From a virus: a DNA stretch of 39,482 nucleotides. Numbering within the stretch: position 1 is the first letter of the stretch; each line of letters begins with the position of its first letter. This document shows positions 36,380-39,482 of this stretch, piece by piece. Below the pieces are notes generated by a model. That model was not told where the DNA came from. It did no database searches and saw only the letters and a list, made by a program, of their open reading frames with translations. The position numbers were made by a program, and so were the translations under genes. Location: IMG/VR virus record IMGVR_UViG_3300012005_000022, positions 1-39,482 of that record; one strand, written 5' to 3'.

Positions 36380-39234
36380 TGGCCGGACCCCTCGCGCTCG
36401 TCTGGGACCTGATCGCGACTGATAACGCGTCGGCGACGTTCCAGCGGGTCGGCAAAGAGGCTGGTGCGGCCGGGAAAGAGACCGAGAATCTCGGATCGAA
36501 GTTCTCCAAGTTCGGCGGCGTCATCGCCCTGGCGGGGGCTGCCCTGACTGTCGTCGCGGCCAAGATGGCCGCGGATATGCAGGAGACGACGGCGAAGATT
36601 CAGGGCAACGCCAATATCACACAGAAGGCCGCCGTCGGCATCGGCGACGCATTCCTCAAGACCGCAGGCCACTCCACCTTCTCAGGTAAGGCGATGGCTG
36701 ACGCGTTCGCCCCTATCGCCGGGGTCGTACAGACCCTCGCCGGTCACACCCTGACCGCGTCGGATGCGATGAAGATCATGGCCGCATCCACCACTCTCGC
36801 GGAAGCGTCCGGGCTGCCCCTGTCGAACACCACCGCCGACTTGGCTGCGGTGATGCAGAACTATGGCATGAAGCTCGGGGACGCATCCGGCGCCTCCAAT
36901 ATCCTCTTCAACGCGTCGAGGCTGACGAACATCAACCTCGATACCTTGACTTCGACGGTGGACAAGCTGCACGGCAAGTTGGGTATTGCATCGCCAACGC
37001 TGAAAGACACGGCTGGGCTGATGGTCGACCTGGCCAACCACGGGATCTCCGGGTCCAAGGGCGTCTTGGTGGTCAACTCCGGGCTAACGACGCTGCTAGG
37101 CGGGTCGAAGGCAACGTCGGCTGAGCTGAAGACGCTAGGCGTCCACGTGTTCGATGCGTCGGGCAAGTTCGTCGGGATGCAAGGCGTCCTCGCCCAGTTG
37201 ACGCCGAAGCTGAAGGGCATGACCGACCAGCAGCGGCTCTCGACTGAGAAGGCGCTGTTTGGATCGCTCGCGGGGAAAGCACTGAACTCGACGATCCTGG
37301 CCGGTGTCGACGGCTACGCGAAGGCGACCAAGGCAGTGACCCAGCACGGCGCCGCCCAGTCCGCGGCGAAGGCCGCGTCGGAAACCCTCGGCGGCCAACT
37401 GAAGACGCTGAAAGCAGCGTTCTCCGACGTGATGGTGATGATCGGGGAGAAGGTCATCCCCGTCGTCATGGACGTGGTCGGCTGGCTGGAGAAACACCGG
37501 GGTGTCGCCGAGGCGCTGGCTGCGGTGATCGGCGGCGTGATGGTCGCCGCGATGGTGGCGTTTGCCGCGTCGGCGGTCGCGGCTGCGTGGCCGATCCTTG
37601 CTGTGATGGCTGCCATCGCGCTCCTGGTCGCCGGGGCCATCTATGCCTACAAGCACTTTCAGGGCTTCAAGGACGCCATCGACGGGATCACGAAGACCAT
37701 CAAGGGCCTGGTCACAGCGTTCCAGAAAGGTGGAATCTCCGGGCTGGTCACGAAGCTCGGAGAGGACATCAGCAAAGCGGTCCCGGTCATCAAGGCGAAA
37801 CTCCTTGAGTGGGGCAAGGAGTTCATCGCCTGGGTCGGCCCGGCTGCGCTGCACCTCCTGGTTGAGATAGGCAAGCTCCTCCTCAAGTTCGATCTGTGGC
37901 TCTACGGTGTCGCGCTACCTGCGATCGGTAAGCAGCTCGCCAAGTGGGCGGTTGCATTCATCGAGTGGGTTGGTCCTGCCGCGCTGAACCTGCTCGTCGA
38001 GTTGGGCAAGCTGCTGAACAGGTTCACGCTGTGGATGTGGAACACCGCGCTGCCGTCGATCGTCCTCCATTTGGCGACGTGGGCGGGCGAGTTTTTCCGC
38101 TGGGTCGGTCCTGCCGCGGTGAGCCTGATCGCGGAGTTGGTCAAGCTCGGGGTGAAGCTCTTCTACTGGCTCGGTACGACGGCTCTGCCGAAGATCGTCG
38201 GAGAGGTTGGTAAGTGGGCGCTCGCGCTGGTGAAGTGGATTCCCGGTGCTGCGCTGGCGCTCGTGCGAGAAGGCGGGAAGCTCACCGATGGCCTGCTGCA
38301 GGGGCTGCGGGCAGCCCCCGGCAAGATCTTCGACGCGATCAAGGCTGTTGGTGGCCTCATCATCCAAGCCGTGAAGAACTTCTTCGGGATCAAGTCGCCG
38401 TCGACCCTCATGGCCGGACTCGGTGGGCACATCATCGGCGGCCTGATCCAAGGCATCATCAAGAACAAGGATCAGGTTCCGAAGCTGCTCGGCAAGATCT
38501 TCGGGGACGTCAAGGGCGGTATCGGCGGCGTCCTCGGATGGCTCGGATCGCAGGGCAGCGGACTCCTCGGGAAAGTCCTCGGTGGCGCCGGGAATCTCGG
38601 TAAAGCATTCGGGTCGCTGTTCACCGGCGGTGGTGGCGGCGGCGGTAATGGTGGCGGCGGTGCGATGGAGTGGATGCCGCAGGTCAGTCAGGTTTTGACG
38701 ATGCTCGGCCAGCCCCTGTCCCTCGCGGCCGGCGTGCTGCGCCGGATCATGTTCGAAAGCGGCGGCAACCCGAACGCGATCAACCGCACCGACGCCAACG
38801 CACTCGCGGGTCATCCCAGCCAAGGGCTGATGCAGGACATCCAGTCGACGTTCGACGCGTACGCGGGACCATTCAAGTCCCTGGGAATCATGAATGGGAT
38901 GGCGAACATCTTCGCCAGCCTGCGCTACGCGATCGCCCGCTACGGGAGCATCGCGGCGATTGACCCACTGGTCATGCCCAGCGGGTACGACACGGGCGGA
39001 ATGCTCAACCCTGGCGCGTCTGGCCGGAACTTCGGCAAGCTCCCCGAGCGGGTCCTGTCCGGCACGCAAACGCAAGCATTCGAGCGGCTCGTGGTCTCAC
39101 TCGAGCGTGGCGGCGTGGCTGGTGCGATCGACTACGACCGGCTCGCGCAGGCGATGGCACGCGTCCACATCGACCTCGACGGCAGGAACGTCGCCCGGTC
39201 CGTCGACCACAGGATCGGGTTGGCGCTGGCATGA
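36379..39234 (+). CDS. Tape measure protein with C-terminal lysozyme-like domain (951 aa)
   Basis: Long, mostly helical scaffold that sets tail length; at about 0.15 nm per residue it predicts a tail near 140 nm. The N-terminal region (1-60) and a conserved tape-measure core (about 85-330, with AMADAFAPIAGVVQTLAG and DLANHGISGSKGVLVVNSGLTTLLGG) are followed by two membrane-like helices (near 380-425), an imperfect 45-residue repeat block and a Gly-rich linker near 753-765. The C-terminus (about 775-880) carries an SLT/lysozyme-like fold: MFESGGNPNAINRTDANA with candidate catalytic Glu793, QGLMQDI and ASLRYAIARYG. That domain can locally open the wall during DNA entry. Confidence 0.93.
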   Translation: MAGPLALVWDLIATDNASATFQRVGKEAGAAGKETENLGSKFSKFGGVIALAGAALTVVAAKMAADMQETTAKIQGNANITQKAAVGIGDAFLKTAGHSTFSGKAMADAFAPIAGVVQTLAGHTLTASDAMKIMAASTTLAEASGLPLSNTTADLAAVMQNYGMKLGDASGASNILFNASRLTNINLDTLTSTVDKLHGKLGIASPTLKDTAGLMVDLANHGISGSKGVLVVNSGLTTLLGGSKATSAELKTLGVHVFDASGKFVGMQGVLAQLTPKLKGMTDQQRLSTEKALFGSLAGKALNSTILAGVDGYAKATKAVTQHGAAQSAAKAASETLGGQLKTLKAAFSDVMVMIGEKVIPVVMDVVGWLEKHRGVAEALAAVIGGVMVAAMVAFAASAVAAAWPILAVMAAIALLVAGAIYAYKHFQGFKDAIDGITKTIKGLVTAFQKGGISGLVTKLGEDISKAVPVIKAKLLEWGKEFIAWVGPAALHLLVEIGKLLLKFDLWLYGVALPAIGKQLAKWAVAFIEWVGPAALNLLVELGKLLNRFTLWMWNTALPSIVLHLATWAGEFFRWVGPAAVSLIAELVKLGVKLFYWLGTTALPKIVGEVGKWALALVKWIPGAALALVREGGKLTDGLLQGLRAAPGKIFDAIKAVGGLIIQAVKNFFGIKSPSTLMAGLGGHIIGGLIQGIIKNKDQVPKLLGKIFGDVKGGIGGVLGWLGSQGSGLLGKVLGGAGNLGKAFGSLFTGGGGGGGNGGGGAMEWMPQVSQVLTMLGQPLSLAAGVLRRIMFESGGNPNAINRTDANALAGHPSQGLMQDIQSTFDAYAGPFKSLGIMNGMANIFASLRYAIARYGSIAAIDPLVMPSGYDTGGMLNPGASGRNFGKLPERVLSGTQTQAFERLVVSLERGGVAGAIDYDRLAQAMARVHIDLDGRNVARSVDHRIGLALA
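37822..38280 (+). repeat. 45-residue tandem repeat inside the tape measure gene
   Basis: Three full 135-bp units start at 37822, 37957 and 38092, followed by a partial unit from 38227. Each encodes a version of F-x-x-W-V-G-P-A-A-x-x-L-x-x-E, then a helix and an ALPxI turn, then xxWA. Units diverge by many substitutions, so this is old duplication rather than recent slippage. It adds about 20 nm of tail per three copies. Confidence 0.85.
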
Positions 39235-39482
39235 GCGTCGGCTGGCCCAACGTCTGCACCCTCGGCGGCATCACGCTCGACCTCGCCGACGGCTCATCGC
39301 TGCGAGCGGTCACAGGCATGCCCGGCTGGGATGATGCACCGGCCGCCCGCACCAGCCTGCAACCCAGGATGCAGCAGGACGGTGCGTGGGATGCTGCGGG
39401 CTTCTCTGACGCGCGAGTGGTCACCATCAACGGTTTCATGCGGGAGGCGAACTCGGCGGCGGCTCGCACGGTGCTGCGTCTG
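39231..39482 (+). CDS. Distal tail (Dit-like) or minor tail protein, 5' end only
   Basis: ATG overlaps the tape measure stop; only the first 84 residues are in the window. The chain starts SVGWPNVCTLGGITLDLADGSSLR and continues AARTSLQPRMQQDGAWDAAGFSDARVVTINGFM, the typical N-terminal strand set of distal tail proteins that form the ring at the tail tip. The rest, and its C-terminus, lie outside the window; the first bases of the window do not continue it in frame. Confidence 0.78.
   Translation, partial: MSVGWPNVCTLGGITLDLADGSSLRAVTGMPGWDDAPAARTSLQPRMQQDGAWDAAGFSDARVVTINGFMREANSAAARTVLRL

Noticed and set aside
37915-39075. A 386-codon reverse frame opposite the tape measure
   Set aside because: Antisense shadow; the tape measure is clear and continuous through it.

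Overview
The window is almost the whole genome of a temperate, long-tailed (siphovirus-type) phage of a high-GC actinobacterium. The sequence is strongly GC-rich, with many GTG starts and dense ATGA/GTGA overlaps. Actinobacterial markers are a WhiB regulator and an attP whose core copies the 3' end of a tRNA, most likely tRNA-His (C at the discriminator position). attP is intact, with phage genes on both sides, so this is the free (circularised or virion) form rather than an integrated prophage. The two window ends both fall in tail genes that follow the tape measure: the start of a Dit-like gene lies at the right edge and the 3' end of a tail gene at the left edge. They do not join in frame, so a piece is missing between them. 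I see no mycolate-specific lysin B, so a mycolic-acid host is not indicated; the host genus cannot be named from the sequence.

Layout. 1-8935: distal tail genes (baseplate/Tal-like protein, two beta-helix tailspikes, a collagen-like fibre) with the lysis cassette (GH25 endolysin, r1t-type holin) embedded among them. 9031-9070: strong bidirectional hairpin terminator. 9107-9831: four tiny reverse-strand genes. 9914-10125: attP with putative arm sites. 10169-12369: tyrosine integrase, reverse-strand immunity repressor, divergent control region and an excisionase/Cro-like HTH gene. 12369-12925: HNH endonuclease and a small membrane protein. 13057-23533: one unbroken chain of 27 overlapping or abutting early genes (RecE-like exonuclease and partner protein, Hjc-like resolvase, C5 methyltransferase, WhiB, N4/N6 methyltransferase, replisome organiser, zinc-ribbon proteins and many small unknowns). 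23612-24496: small genes and an HNH endonuclease. 24497-24862: a 366-bp non-coding block with iteron-like repeats, a G-rich tract and a hairpin leader, the best cos candidate. 24863-39482: HNH, small and large terminase, portal, protease, capsid, an Endo VII-type endonuclease with a methyltransferase and a glycosyltransferase, connector and tail genes, a tape measure with a lysozyme domain, and the start of the Dit-like gene.

How it works together. Lysogeny is set by the integrase, attP and the repressor/HTH switch. Early expression probably runs as one very long, translationally coupled message encoding recombination, DNA modification and recruitment of the host replisome; no phage polymerase, primase or helicase is seen. 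HK97-type packaging and head assembly feed into tail assembly with a -1 frameshift at GGGTTTG in the chaperone genes. Lysis uses GH25 lysozyme plus holin.

Most unusual features: two different HNH genes share a homologous 5' hairpin leader with a compensatory base-pair change; an Endo VII/methyltransferase/glycosyltransferase block sits beside the capsid gene; the replisome organiser is broken at an ATGA junction just before an AAGGG x5 repeat; and several very short ORFs sit in conserved-looking positions.
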